A DNA stretch of 64,000 bases from Ulvibacterium sp965228935 (GCF_965228935.1 NZ_OZ245846.1:1984001-2048000), one strand, 5' to 3'; positions 9,614 to 19,301 are shown, counted from the first letter of the stretch. Notes: generated from the letters alone by a model not told the origin. Numbers and translations: made by a program.

Positions 9614-9929
9614 CAATGTACACCATTGTTTAAATACAATTGCTGGGTAGAACTTATTTAAGAAAACCCTCGCAGAAGACTTCTATCGAATAATTTATCC
9701 GCGGACTAGAGTGCTTAAAACATCTAACCAATCTCAAATAATTACGTTGAGTCATCACTTTTTAATAATCCTGTAAAACGAACAATTTAAAGGACACGGC
9801 CGACTTTATAACTACTCTTAGAAATTGCCTTTTAGATAACTTGAAATAAGCTCCTAATAGTGCTATCTGTCTTTTGGCATTGAAATTTATTATCTTTAAG
9901 TATTCCCCTATACATCAATATTATTTAGA
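9614..9929. other. Intergenic region, nothing recognised
   Basis: 316 bp, AT-rich, without a convincing reading frame, RNA gene or hairpin. It presumably carries the promoter for the downstream AraC-TPR regulator. Confidence 0.5.
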
Positions 9930-11831
9930 ATGGCTTCTTCAGATTACAAAAGTCAAGATGAGGTTTTTGTAGAAAAGCTCGAGGGAATTGTGCTTGCCAA
10001 TATTGGGAACGAAAATTTCAACGTTGAAGAGCTCGCTCGAACCTATGGAGCAAGCCGTTCACAACTCCATAGAAAACTGAAACGGATAAAAGGACAATCC
10101 GTGAGTCAATTTATCAGGGAAATCCGACTTGGGGAGGCCATGAAAATGTTGCGGAACGATGTTGCCTCAGTCTCCGAAATAGCCTTCAGAGTCGGTTTTA
10201 ACAGTACATCTTACTTCAATACCTGTTTTCATGAACGCTATGGCTATCCCCCGGGAAAGGTAAAACATCAGACCACATTTAAAGCCGTGAACAAATTTTC
10301 TGTCGCAAGTGCAGCAGAACAATCAATTGACTCGCACAAAAGGAAAACGTTTTTTAAAAACCCATGGATTATTTCCGTTGCATCAATAAGCTTTCTTTTA
10401 GTCGCCTTTTTTACAATCAAAGCATTTACATCAAAAGAAGAAAATATTACGCAGGCATCCATAGCGGTTCTTCCCTTGGATCATTTATCGGAGGATACCA
10501 GTAAAGAATTTTTGACTGCCGGTATACACGATGCATTGATCGGGGAACTTGGGACTATAAAGGGCTTACGGGTAATTTCCAGGATTTCCACACTTCAGTT
10601 CAAAGACAAGGAATTGCCAATCCGGGATATTGCAAAGCAACTTGGAGCAGATCATTTGGTTGAAGGCTCATTGATATATAAGGGGGACAGTATACGAATG
10701 CAACTGCAATTGATCGATGTTTTCCCTGAAGAAAAACACATTTGGGCCAAGGATTACCATAACAGTGTAAATGATATTCTATCGGTACAAAATACGGCGA
10801 TACAAGATATTGCCAACTCAATAGAAGTTACTCTTGGCGAGGAGAAGAAGGAACGATTTCAGTTACAGCAAAAGACAAACCCAGAAACCTATAAAGCGTA
10901 CCTAAGGGGAATGTATTACCTCACGAAATCCAATGCGGAGGATTTCCAAAAGGGATTGGATTATTTGCACCAGGCGGTCGAGATAGACCCGGCGGATCCG
11001 CTCGCTTATGCCGGTTTGGCCGAGGGATACGCCCTTTTGGGCCATGGCCCCGACCCTATGAACGCCCCTTGGAGAAGAGGAAAAGCAGCCGCTTTGAAAG
11101 CATTGGACTTGGATCCCAGATCTGCCAAAGCCCATTCTGCACTTGCAATGATTCAACTCTATTACGAACGGGATTGGAAAGCTGCGGAACAGTCATTCGC
11201 AATTGCGGAAAAATTGAATCCAAACCTTCCGTATAATCATTACCATTACTCATGGTATCTCATTCTTTTGGGGAAATGGGAGGAAGCCGTTAAGGAACAT
11301 CAATTGGCCAAACAACTAGATCCATTGGCGCCATTGATAACTTCAGATATGGGCCTACTCCATCTTTGGATGGGGAATCACAAAAAAGCAATGGAAGAAG
11401 TAAAGGAAGCCCTTGAAATTGATAAGGAATACGCACCTGCTTGGAGAACTCTGGGTGACATCTACATTGAAAAGGGAATGCCCCAGGAGGGAATTAGCGC
11501 GATAAAAAAGTCTATTGAAATTAATCCTGCAGCTTTATATGACTTGGGAGTCGCTTATGCGAAAATTGGAAATAAAGATAAAGCCCTAGAAATTGCTTCT
11601 GAATTGCGGAAGGGCGCAGTTAGCTCTAGGGAAGCTTTTGGCCTAACTCTTATATATGCCCATCTCGGTGATTTTGACGAGGCCTTTAAATGGTTATCCA
11701 AAAAACCTTTGGATGTTTTCGCTCCCTGGCTCAGGGTTTGGAACGGCCCAGAGGATTTCAGAAAGGAACCCAGGTTCAAACAGTTTTTAAAAGAACTAGA
11801 TCTTCCTCCATTGGAGCCTTCTGCAACATAA
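9930..11831 (+). CDS. AraC-HTH / transmembrane / TolB-like / TPR one-component regulator
   Basis: A 633-residue multidomain protein. Residues about 15-115 form an AraC-type double helix-turn-helix ('FNVEELARTYGASRSQLHRK', then 'SVSEIAFRVGFNSTSYFNTC'). One TM helix follows (about 146-166, 'WIISVASISFLLVAFFTI'). Next come a TolB/FlgO-like domain ('SIAVLPLDHLSEDTSKEF', about 178-295) and at least six TPR-like helical pairs (about 315-600). The predicted topology is cytoplasmic DNA-binding head and periplasmic TPR sensor, like CadC/ToxR in principle but with an AraC head. It lies directly upstream of a lipoprotein hydrolase gene in the same direction, a likely target. Confidence 0.88.
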   Translation: MASSDYKSQDEVFVEKLEGIVLANIGNENFNVEELARTYGASRSQLHRKLKRIKGQSVSQFIREIRLGEAMKMLRNDVASVSEIAFRVGFNSTSYFNTCFHERYGYPPGKVKHQTTFKAVNKFSVASAAEQSIDSHKRKTFFKNPWIISVASISFLLVAFFTIKAFTSKEENITQASIAVLPLDHLSEDTSKEFLTAGIHDALIGELGTIKGLRVISRISTLQFKDKELPIRDIAKQLGADHLVEGSLIYKGDSIRMQLQLIDVFPEEKHIWAKDYHNSVNDILSVQNTAIQDIANSIEVTLGEEKKERFQLQQKTNPETYKAYLRGMYYLTKSNAEDFQKGLDYLHQAVEIDPADPLAYAGLAEGYALLGHGPDPMNAPWRRGKAAALKALDLDPRSAKAHSALAMIQLYYERDWKAAEQSFAIAEKLNPNLPYNHYHYSWYLILLGKWEEAVKEHQLAKQLDPLAPLITSDMGLLHLWMGNHKKAMEEVKEALEIDKEYAPAWRTLGDIYIEKGMPQEGISAIKKSIEINPAALYDLGVAYAKIGNKDKALEIASELRKGAVSSREAFGLTLIYAHLGDFDEAFKWLSKKPLDVFAPWLRVWNGPEDFRKEPRFKQFLKELDLPPLEPSAT

Positions 11832-11997
11832 TCTAAAAAATTCAACATAGTCGAAACCAAAATTTGAATGAATCACTACATAATTAAAACTGGTTTCGCG
11901 GACTTTTCCAGACCTTTGTTACAAGCGTTCGCTAATTGATTGGCCAATCTTTCTCTATTTTCTAATCGGGTCATATTGACCCTAAAATCAGGTAATT

Positions 11998-13599
11998 ATG
12001 AAAACTAAAGAATTGTTTTCCTGGAAATTTGCGCCCCTGTTTTTGGCCGTAGTGGCCCCAATCATGACAATTGGATGTAATGATAATGATGATCAAGATT
12101 ACATTACTATCGATTCTGAAACCCAAGATGGTGAATGGGTAAGCTTCATTGAAGACCTCTCTTTTGAATCCCTTATCTTAACAGAAAACCAAGAGGATTT
12201 AAATGAGGCATTGCAACAGGCTGCCGAAGGTGATTTGATATTTTTTGAAGATAACGATACCCAAAAAACACAAAATCCAAAAAATTCAAAAGGTTCTTTT
12301 TATACCTTAGTCGGTTTTGATGGCGAACAGATTGTAATCAGTAACAAAACAACCTCAAGCGTCCCTTCAAACGCGAGTAAAGGTGAAAAAACCAATAAAA
12401 GCAATAGAAGTTGCCGAATTTTAGAAATTACAAGATCCTCTCTTTCCGCGGATATCGCCCATTATCGGATTATGGTACGTATGGGCAAGGGACCTTATGA
12501 TGTGGTGCGTATCCATAGAGTAGTAAGGGAATCCCGAAAGTATAGACCCATTAGAACCGAAGGGAACGTATTTATGATACATGGTTCATCACAGGATTTT
12601 GATGATATTTTTCTGCGCCCGGGAATAGAAAATCCAGATGCCTACAATTCCTCTCCCTTTTATCTGGCTTCAAACAATATCGATGTCTGGGGTATTGACC
12701 TGGGCTGGACTTTGGTGCCTCTAGAAACCGAGGATTTTTCTTTCTTCCAGAGTTGGGGAAATTCAAAGGATACGAGACATGTATTAAAGTCTATGGCCAT
12801 TGCCAGATTGATCCGAGGATTGACACGACAAGGGTTTGGACGAATGAACTTATTAGGTTTTAGTTACGGTGCGGCATTAACGTATGATGCAGCAATAAAG
12901 GAAACACGACAGCATCGGATTTTGAGGGATATAAAAGGTATGATCCCAACGGACTTTGTAATGGTTCATGAGCAAAACGATAGCCCATTTGCTGCGGGAT
13001 CTTGCTCCTTATCGAAAACGTCCGAAGCGGCACATGCAAATGGAGAGTATCAAAATGCCAATGGTGTCGGTTTTGTCACCGTGGGTCAAGCTGCTCTTGA
13101 TAACCCCGAAGGAGATTCACCATTTGCACCTGGTTTGAGCAATTATCAATTTGCTTTGGCAGCAGCAGGAGGACCTCAACCCAATGGCCCGGATTGGCAT
13201 TTTCTGGGAGGTCAGTTTGACGGACAAATACCCACTGGATTAGCATACACTGAAGAAGAGCGATGGTTTAACCTGTTGATATCCTTAGCCCCATACATGC
13301 CCACTTATATCACTGCGGAAGGCTTCTCAATTTTTTGCCCGGAAAATCGGGAAAGTATCGTAGCGGATTTGAAGCGGATAAATATTCCCATTTTATACCT
13401 CGGCGCCGCTGGGGGTTATGGTCAGGACGGTGTTTTCTCCACTACGCTCGCAGGTAGCTCCGATGTGAGTGTTGAGATTGTCACCAAATTACCCAACGGG
13501 CCTCGAATATTGGATTATGGCCATGCAGACCTTTTTATGGCCGACGATGCCTCGGAACTGGTATGGAGACCCTTAAGGGATTGGTTGGCTAGTCATTGA
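11998..13599 (+). CDS. Large alpha/beta-hydrolase-fold lipoprotein
   Basis: A 533-residue protein with a lipoprotein signal (hydrophobic run then 'MTIGC', Cys27) and an acidic Asn/Asp-rich linker. The core has an oxyanion-type strand 'VFMIHGSSQDF' and a nucleophile elbow 'LLGFSYGAALTYDAA', with a possible late catalytic His in 'LDYGHADLFMADD'. It therefore looks like an active surface esterase or lipase-like enzyme, longer than usual because of an N-terminal extension (about 30-180) and an insertion after the nucleophile. The substrate is unknown. A strong terminator follows, so the transcript ends here. Control by the upstream AraC-TPR protein is inferred from position only. Confidence 0.75.
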   Translation: MKTKELFSWKFAPLFLAVVAPIMTIGCNDNDDQDYITIDSETQDGEWVSFIEDLSFESLILTENQEDLNEALQQAAEGDLIFFEDNDTQKTQNPKNSKGSFYTLVGFDGEQIVISNKTTSSVPSNASKGEKTNKSNRSCRILEITRSSLSADIAHYRIMVRMGKGPYDVVRIHRVVRESRKYRPIRTEGNVFMIHGSSQDFDDIFLRPGIENPDAYNSSPFYLASNNIDVWGIDLGWTLVPLETEDFSFFQSWGNSKDTRHVLKSMAIARLIRGLTRQGFGRMNLLGFSYGAALTYDAAIKETRQHRILRDIKGMIPTDFVMVHEQNDSPFAAGSCSLSKTSEAAHANGEYQNANGVGFVTVGQAALDNPEGDSPFAPGLSNYQFALAAAGGPQPNGPDWHFLGGQFDGQIPTGLAYTEEERWFNLLISLAPYMPTYITAEGFSIFCPENRESIVADLKRINIPILYLGAAGGYGQDGVFSTTLAGSSDVSVEIVTKLPNGPRILDYGHADLFMADDASELVWRPLRDWLASH

Positions 13600-13616
13600 T
13601 ATTTAAGATACTTAAT

Positions 13617-13646
13617 AAAAAACCTCCATTAAATGGAGGCTTTTTA
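13617..13646 (+). terminator. Rho-independent terminator
   Basis: Stem CCTCCAT (13623-13629) pairs with ATGGAGG (13633-13639) around a 3-nt loop, followed by CTTTTTATT. It lies 24 bp after the stop of the lipoprotein hydrolase. Confidence 0.88.
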
Positions 13647-13784
13647 TTGGCCCCAAATATTGAGCAAAAATCCTGTTTCGAAAAACGAACCTTTTTCGGT
13701 ATTGCGTCTTTCATTCCACCTCCGTTCCTTTATCCGGCCATTTTAGGGAACCGTAATTCTTTCTTGTAAATAATATTCAAATTT

Positions 13785-13815
13785 CTGTAACACTTTCGAA
13801 AAAAGCATGTTTATC
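13785..13815 (+). promoter_or_regulatory. Possible autoregulated ECF promoter
   Basis: TGTAACA at 13786-13792 followed after a spacer by TGTTTAT at 13808-13814, about 30 bp before the sigma-factor start. The -35-like TGTAAC is common ahead of ECF operons. The -10 element is less certain. Confidence 0.35.
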
Positions 13816-13842
13816 TTAATATAGGCCTTAAACTGCAAGCAA

Positions 13843-14397
13843 TTGGAATCCTTCACCGACCATGACCTAATGTTAAAAGTGAAATCCGGAGATTTGGACA
13901 AGTTGGCCCTGATATATGAAAGGAATTGGAAACGGTTGTTCGGTTTTTTCTTCAAAATGTGCGGAAGCAGGACAGTAAGCGAGGATCTCGTACAAAACGT
14001 ATTCATAAAGATCATAAAGTACAAGCACACCTATCGTAGTGAAGGTTCCTTTGATTCCTGGATATTTGGTCTATCAAGAAATCTGTTCTACGATTACTAC
14101 AACAAAAATGTCAAAGAAAATAATGTGGATGCACTTTCCCCTTCTGAGAATGAGCTACATGACCCGAACGATTCTACCGGCAAATGGGAGGACAGTGATA
14201 ATTCGGTCCTTCTTTGGTCGGCCCTGCATAGACTAAGCCCGGAAAAACGGGAGATATTGATATTGAGTGTTTACAAGGGTTTGAAATTCAGGGAAGTCGC
14301 GGGAATTTTAAGGTGCAGCGAAGGCACTGCAAGGGTCAGGGCCTTCAGGGCACTGAATGATCTCAGGAAATTTTTTTTACAATCGGAAACAAGTTGA
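13843..14397 (+). CDS. ECF-type RNA polymerase sigma factor
   Basis: A 184-residue sigma-70 family protein with region 2 ('DKLALIYERNWKRLFGFFF', 'SEDLVQNVFIKIIKYK', 'SFDSWIFGLSRNLFYDYY') and region 4 ('RLSPEKREILILSVYKGLKFREVAGILRCSEGTARVRAFRAL'-type HTH, about 126-172). The start is placed at TTG 13843, because an in-frame stop lies at 13822 and the next ATG (13870) would cut into region 2. It is 3 bp from the anti-sigma gene. The pair would respond to an envelope signal and probably autoregulate. Confidence 0.93.
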   Translation: MESFTDHDLMLKVKSGDLDKLALIYERNWKRLFGFFFKMCGSRTVSEDLVQNVFIKIIKYKHTYRSEGSFDSWIFGLSRNLFYDYYNKNVKENNVDALSPSENELHDPNDSTGKWEDSDNSVLLWSALHRLSPEKREILILSVYKGLKFREVAGILRCSEGTARVRAFRALNDLRKFFLQSETS

Positions 14398-14400
14398 ACC

Positions 14401-15207
14401 ATGGACAGGGAAACGTTTGAGCAAAATGTGATCAGGTATCTTTTATCTGAACTAGAACCCGAGAAGAAAACCAAGTTTGAGGATTTTCTTAGTAAGAACA
14501 GGAAATACGGACAACTTTTCGATGAACTGCAAAAGATGTGGAACGGTGTCTCCGATATAGAAGTACCACAGCCATCCGATGAGATGCAGAGACGTTTTTA
14601 TCACATGCTTCAGACCGAAAAGGAAACAAAGGAGTTTCCTTGGAATCATGTTATTAAGGAAATCAAAGGGCAAGTGAGCAAATTTTTCCTGTTCAAGCGA
14701 AAGGTTCCCCTGGCTTATGGAATAATGATTTTGGGCCTTGGAATGGTTTTAGGGTATCTGTTCAATAACCTCAAAACCAATAATGAGGAGGTAATGGTAA
14801 ATTCGGGAATCGAAGAGATTCGCGAAAAACTTGTACTGACCCTATTGAAGCAGCCTTCCGCCGTCAAAAGGTTAGAGGCGGTCAATGAGGCGTCCAGAAT
14901 GCAAAATGCCAACCACAAGGTGATCGAGGCTCTTTTTATAACGCTGGAAAACGATCCGAATATCAATGTAAGACTGGCATCGGTGGAGTCCCTATCGAGA
15001 TATGCCAGTAATCCAGAGGTTAGGGAAGGGCTCGTAAGATCGATTGCAGAACAAGAATCCCCGATGCTGCAAATCGTACTTGCCAAATTGATGGTAAAGT
15101 TACAGGAGAAAGAATCGATAGAGCCGATAGAGCGTCTACTGGAACGGGACGATGTTGACGATAAGGTGAAACAAAAACTTCGGGAATCCATAAACCTAAT
15201 TATATAG
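14401..15207 (+). CDS. Transmembrane anti-sigma factor with periplasmic HEAT repeats
   Basis: A 268-residue protein. The N-terminal cytosolic part (1-95) resembles a zinc-free anti-sigma domain ('MDRETFEQNVIRYLLSELEP'). One TM helix lies at about 101-120 ('VPLAYGIMILGLGMVLGYLF'). The C-terminal region (about 135-265) consists of HEAT-like helical repeats ('VIEALFITLENDPNINVRLA', 'VREGLVRSIAEQESPMLQIV'). It lies 3 bp after the sigma gene. By position and topology it should sequester the sigma factor, with the HEAT region sensing protein partners in the periplasm. Confidence 0.82.
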   Translation: MDRETFEQNVIRYLLSELEPEKKTKFEDFLSKNRKYGQLFDELQKMWNGVSDIEVPQPSDEMQRRFYHMLQTEKETKEFPWNHVIKEIKGQVSKFFLFKRKVPLAYGIMILGLGMVLGYLFNNLKTNNEEVMVNSGIEEIREKLVLTLLKQPSAVKRLEAVNEASRMQNANHKVIEALFITLENDPNINVRLASVESLSRYASNPEVREGLVRSIAEQESPMLQIVLAKLMVKLQEKESIEPIERLLERDDVDDKVKQKLRESINLII

Positions 15208-15231
15208 ATCTGTGATTCGTAAGATAAGAGT

Positions 15232-16053
15232 ATGAATTTTCTTTCGACATTTCTTTCTTTTAAAAAAGACACCCTTAAGCTGATGCTCGCTACCAGCTTC
15301 GTGCTCCTCATATCGGGTGTTCATTCCCAAGAACCGGAAAATGACTTACAGGTGGTTGCCCTTACCAATCCTGAAAAGTCCGGAATATTGGAAATGCAAG
15401 TGTACGATGGCCATATCAATATAGTCGGACATGAAGGAAAAAATGTCCTGATAGAGATAAAGAAGGGATTCGAAATGTTACCCGATTCTTCTAAGGCCCC
15501 TTACAAAGACAAACCGAAAAACGCAATAAAACTAAATGTAGAAGAACACAACAACAGGGTGGTCATCGCCTCAAAGAACGATAAGGATATGCGCTACATA
15601 ATCAAAGTCCCCAAGAAATTCGACCTTGACCTAAATGCTCGAAGTGGGGATATCACTGTGGAGAACGTAATGGGCGAGATGGTGGTAAGTAATAAGAATG
15701 GGGCCGTTTCCCTTTTAAATGTTAGAGGTACCGTAGTAGCCGATGCACTGAACAAAGATATCACAGTGGATTTCTTATCGGTCACGGAAAACGCGGACAT
15801 GGCCTTTACAAGTCTCAATGGAGATTTAAACATCTCCTTCCCCAAAAACATCAAGGCTGATATATTAGCACTATCGGAAGAAGGACAGACGCATATCGGC
15901 CTTGATGTTGATAGTAAAGATGTGAACGAAAAAATGGTTACGAATGAAGACAAGAATGGGGAATCGATTATTGGAACCATCAACGGTGGAGGGGGAAAGT
16001 TCGTTTTCAGGACCGTTTATGGAAATATACGTATCGAGACAAACCAAAGATGA
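15232..16053 (+). CDS. Exported DUF4097-like beta-strand repeat protein
   Basis: A 273-residue protein with an N-terminal signal (about 12-32, cleaved near 'GVHSQ') and a beta-helical body. Alternating hydrophobic strands such as 'LNARSGDITVENVMGEMVV' and 'NADMAFTSLNGDLNISFP' are typical of DUF4097. It is third in the ECF operon, 24 bp after the anti-sigma gene. Similar sigma / HEAT / DUF4097 sets are common in Flavobacteriia. The molecular function of the family is unknown. It could be a structural envelope protein or the sensed ligand. Confidence 0.78.
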   Translation: MNFLSTFLSFKKDTLKLMLATSFVLLISGVHSQEPENDLQVVALTNPEKSGILEMQVYDGHINIVGHEGKNVLIEIKKGFEMLPDSSKAPYKDKPKNAIKLNVEEHNNRVVIASKNDKDMRYIIKVPKKFDLDLNARSGDITVENVMGEMVVSNKNGAVSLLNVRGTVVADALNKDITVDFLSVTENADMAFTSLNGDLNISFPKNIKADILALSEEGQTHIGLDVDSKDVNEKMVTNEDKNGESIIGTINGGGGKFVFRTVYGNIRIETNQR

Positions 16054-16088
16054 TAATGGTCATTGCCGAAACAAAAGATATATACAAT

Positions 16089-17180
16089 ATGGAAATACAA
16101 AGAAGGAAAATGATTCCAAGATTTTTCATCCTCTTTATGATCTGTTCGCCCATACTATGTCTTGGCCAAATGGTGACCAAGGACTTTAAATTCAAATTTG
16201 AGAACAGGCAATATAGCGGTATTCTCGATTTGCCTGAAAATCGTAGGGCAATCTCGCTGGTCGTTTTGGTCCCTGGCAGTGGCCGAACGAATATTGTTGA
16301 AGAAAACTGGAACCATGAATTGCGCAAAAGGTTAACGGAAATGGGGATAGCTTGTTACTCTTATGACAAGGCGGGATGTGGAATGAGCGAGGGCGAGTTT
16401 GATTATAACCAATCGGTAGAAAACAGTAGTAAGGAAGTCTTGGCAGCCATCCAAGGATTGCGGGAGGCAAAAATACCCGGTTCCAACAACTTGGGCCTAT
16501 GGGGAATAAGCAGGGGTGGATGGATATGTCCCTTGGCGATAGAACAAGATACTTCTATAGCCTTCTGGATCTCGGTAAGCGGCCCCAACCATTTAGAAAA
16601 TATGGTGCACTTGCTCAAAACCAATTGGTTAATCGAGGGAAGATCGAAAGAAGATACGGAAATGCTCGCAGAGGAATGGCTCGAAGGTTATCGTATCGCA
16701 TTTGAGAACGGTTCGTTCGAAGCATTTCTTGAAGCAAGGGAAAATTTTAACAAAGACCCTTTTGTTCAATTTCTTAACGGTGGCAAGGCCCCTACGGAAG
16801 AAGGTTTCAATGATTTCAGAGAGTATCTTTCGGAAAGCAACATTGAATTGGATCCGGGAACGGGCCTAGGCATTGTATTGCCAGAATTTGACACGTTGCT
16901 GAAAAAGATAGAATGCCCGGTCTTGGCCATTTGGGGGAAGAAGGATTCACAAGTGGACTGGAAGGCCTCAAAAGGACTTTATTGGGAAACAATCGGTGCA
17001 ACGGGAAAACTGACTACCAAAACCTTTGCGGACTGCAACCACCTTATGCAGACTTGTGAAGACTGTGGAATGAAGGAATCCTACGAGGACTTGGTGGCTA
17101 AAGGCTTGGGGCAACCTTGCGAGGGCTATTATGAAGCTATAGAGACCTGGCTTTTAGAAAATGGTTTTGGGGATAATTAA
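16089..17180 (+). CDS. Secreted alpha/beta hydrolase (BAAT/acyl-CoA thioester-like)
   Basis: From ATG 16089 the product has 363 residues with a signal peptide ('FFILFMICSPILCLGQ'). Another in-frame ATG at 16050 overlaps the previous stop and would add an implausible n-region. Active-site features are 'VPGSGRTN' (oxyanion hole), the 'GISRGG' nucleophile elbow (Ser141) and a C-terminal His in 'FADCNHLMQ'. Three cysteines near the end ('QTCEDCGMKE', 'GQPCEG') may form a disulfide. It is probably the last gene of the ECF operon. The substrate is unknown. Confidence 0.8.
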   Translation: MEIQRRKMIPRFFILFMICSPILCLGQMVTKDFKFKFENRQYSGILDLPENRRAISLVVLVPGSGRTNIVEENWNHELRKRLTEMGIACYSYDKAGCGMSEGEFDYNQSVENSSKEVLAAIQGLREAKIPGSNNLGLWGISRGGWICPLAIEQDTSIAFWISVSGPNHLENMVHLLKTNWLIEGRSKEDTEMLAEEWLEGYRIAFENGSFEAFLEARENFNKDPFVQFLNGGKAPTEEGFNDFREYLSESNIELDPGTGLGIVLPEFDTLLKKIECPVLAIWGKKDSQVDWKASKGLYWETIGATGKLTTKTFADCNHLMQTCEDCGMKESYEDLVAKGLGQPCEGYYEAIETWLLENGFGDN

Positions 17181-17216
17181 TCGAATTCAATAATATCAGG
17201 AAAATTATATCTACGT

Positions 17217-18215
17217 ATGAAAACAAAGGGTGGTAAATTTATAATATTCTCAATTCTTCTACTTTTCATTTTAGCTGCCCAAGGTCAATCCGATAAGAAT
17301 AGTAACTACCATCCGGAACCGATTCCGTCCTTGGTAAATTGGTTTCTCTCGACCGGTAAATGGGATACCGATCCTCAGATTTTTGTGACGGAATATGGAA
17401 AGGGCAAGGATACCGTGGTGATGTTGCATGGCGGTTGGGGAGCCGAGCACAGCGGAATGATTAGTGCGGTAAAGGGTTTGGATAAAAAATACTGTTTCAT
17501 TTTTTACGATCAAAGGGGGTCGTTGCGCTCTCCTTTCCCAGACTCCTTGATAACCTTTCAAACCCATGTAGATGATCTCGAAAGGCTTAGAAGGGAACTG
17601 AAATTGGACAGAATGACAATTGTCGGACACTCGATGGGTGCCGTTCTGGCAAGTGCCTATGCCTCCACCTATCCTGACCGTATTAAAAAATTGGTATTAT
17701 TGGCCCCTGCCTTTTTAAAACAACCATTTCCAGAAGAGGATCAGCAAATCAAACACCAAGGATATTTAAAATCGATGGAATTCCGGAACCGACCGGAAGT
17801 TCTCTGGGAATTGGAAAAATATGGTCTTAACAGAAAAAGCCAGCCATTATCCTCAAAGGAAATGACGGCAAAGTCCCGTATTGATTTTGCAGGCCTAATG
17901 CTTTATGACGTTCTTAAATGGAATCAACTTGACAATGGTAAGGGCCTATATAAAAGTGAAGTGTACAAGCTGACCGAGTCGACATACCCTGAAGAAGGAT
18001 GGAATTACTATCAAGTCTTTGGTAAAAGCAGATATCCCATATATGTAATGGTTGGCAGTCATGACTGGCTTGATTTTGGCGGCGCAATTACCAAACGTTG
18101 GATAAAGGAGGTTCCTAGGATCCAAATGACGCTTATTCCAAATGCAGGCCACTTGTTGTGGATAGACGCTCCAGTCAAATTTCAAAGTGCTTTAAACTCT
18201 TATTTAAATGACTAG
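17217..18215 (+). CDS. Secreted alpha/beta hydrolase, proline-iminopeptidase-like
   Basis: A 332-residue protein with a signal peptide (about 8-24, '...AAQGQS'). Motifs are 'MLHGGWGAEHSGM' (HGG oxyanion loop as in prolyl aminopeptidases), 'IFYDQRGSLRS' (DQRG, also iminopeptidase-like), 'VGHSMGAVLA' (nucleophile Ser139) and a late His in 'NAGHLLWIDAP'. It lies 36 bp after another hydrolase gene in the same direction. The DQRG and HGG motifs favour an aminopeptidase, but esterases share them. Confidence 0.82.
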   Translation: MKTKGGKFIIFSILLLFILAAQGQSDKNSNYHPEPIPSLVNWFLSTGKWDTDPQIFVTEYGKGKDTVVMLHGGWGAEHSGMISAVKGLDKKYCFIFYDQRGSLRSPFPDSLITFQTHVDDLERLRRELKLDRMTIVGHSMGAVLASAYASTYPDRIKKLVLLAPAFLKQPFPEEDQQIKHQGYLKSMEFRNRPEVLWELEKYGLNRKSQPLSSKEMTAKSRIDFAGLMLYDVLKWNQLDNGKGLYKSEVYKLTESTYPEEGWNYYQVFGKSRYPIYVMVGSHDWLDFGGAITKRWIKEVPRIQMTLIPNAGHLLWIDAPVKFQSALNSYLND

Positions 18216-18326
18216 AGGATTAAGGTTCGAGGTTCCTAAAACGAACGATTTGTAAGACTCGGATCATTAGAAAGGCCAATCGCGACGTAGTATGTATTTG
18301 ATATCTTCAAAACAGGTCTATTAGTT

Positions 18327-19301
18327 TTAAAGTTGGTAAAAGTCATATTTGATCGTCCAATTTGCCGTAGCTCCGGGTGCAATGTCAAGGTCAATATAGG
18401 GCTCTGGACAAACCGTTTTCTGCGCTGACCAAAAGACCAAGCGAGATATTGGTCTGTCACACGTAATTTTCACACCTGCCCCTGAACGTTTATTCTCTAT
18501 CCAGATTTCATATCCGTTGGTATTGTTATTATCGAAACCGTTAATTTCTCCGATATAGACATGGTCTTTTTTGCCTAGTTTTTTGATGAATACAATTTCG
18601 TCATCCTCTATTTTTACGAATTTTCCAACCCCATTTATCTTTCCTTTGCCGACAATTTTGAATGGAAACCGCACTACATAACCAGGGCCAACATTTTGGC
18701 TATCCAGAAAGAAAAAATTATGGTTATACACCTCGGTTTCAATCCTATTGTCCCCGTTATTGGTAAGGCTATGTGTTATTGTCATTTCGGATGTATTGGG
18801 AGATAAACGGATCACTTTTTGGTACTCATAGGAATAGGGTCGGTCATTTAGTATATGTTTGAAAGAAATCTGGTTCGCGAGATGCTCTACTTTCCATTCC
18901 CCTGCGTTTTGAATGTCATACGTCTTGAAATTAGAATACTTGGGCTCCTCTGGTTTGCGAAGTGTACCCACACCGATTTTGAGAAAACTGCCTCCAATTT
19001 TCGTTTTGTCATACCCGACAGGTCCAAATTCCTCTACCGGGCCCATTACGGACTCGTGAACTTTTGGGTCATAAGTTTTGAACCATTTTCCAAAATAGGA
19101 GTGTCCTCCATGTTCCAGCACAGGCATTACTCCAGACCAATCAAAACGGGTGCCGCGATAGTATCCCTTGTGTTCGTCGGGCAAGTATATTGTCGCCTTG
19201 ATCAAGCCATTTGAGATTTGGGCTTGAGGAATCTCTTGACTGACACTGCCTAAGAAAAACAGATAAAACATGGAACTTAGCCAATTCTTTAAATTCTCCA
19301 T
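18327..19301 (-). CDS. Aldose-1-epimerase-like secreted protein
   Basis: From ATG 19301 ('MENLKNWLSSMFYLFFLGSV') the product has 324 residues with a signal peptide. A longer in-frame start at 19346 was rejected because it precedes the signal. The body has features of the galactose-mutarotase fold: 'TRFDWSGVMPVLEHGGHSYFG', then 'HSLTNNGDNRIETEVYNHNFF' where conserved His/Asn-His positions lie. Enzymes of this type interconvert sugar anomers or bind sugars. It is 247 bp downstream of the enolase-superfamily gene in the same direction, consistent with shared carbohydrate metabolism. Confidence 0.7.
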   Translation of the reverse strand: MENLKNWLSSMFYLFFLGSVSQEIPQAQISNGLIKATIYLPDEHKGYYRGTRFDWSGVMPVLEHGGHSYFGKWFKTYDPKVHESVMGPVEEFGPVGYDKTKIGGSFLKIGVGTLRKPEEPKYSNFKTYDIQNAGEWKVEHLANQISFKHILNDRPYSYEYQKVIRLSPNTSEMTITHSLTNNGDNRIETEVYNHNFFFLDSQNVGPGYVVRFPFKIVGKGKINGVGKFVKIEDDEIVFIKKLGKKDHVYIGEINGFDNNNTNGYEIWIENKRSGAGVKITCDRPISRLVFWSAQKTVCPEPYIDLDIAPGATANWTIKYDFYQL

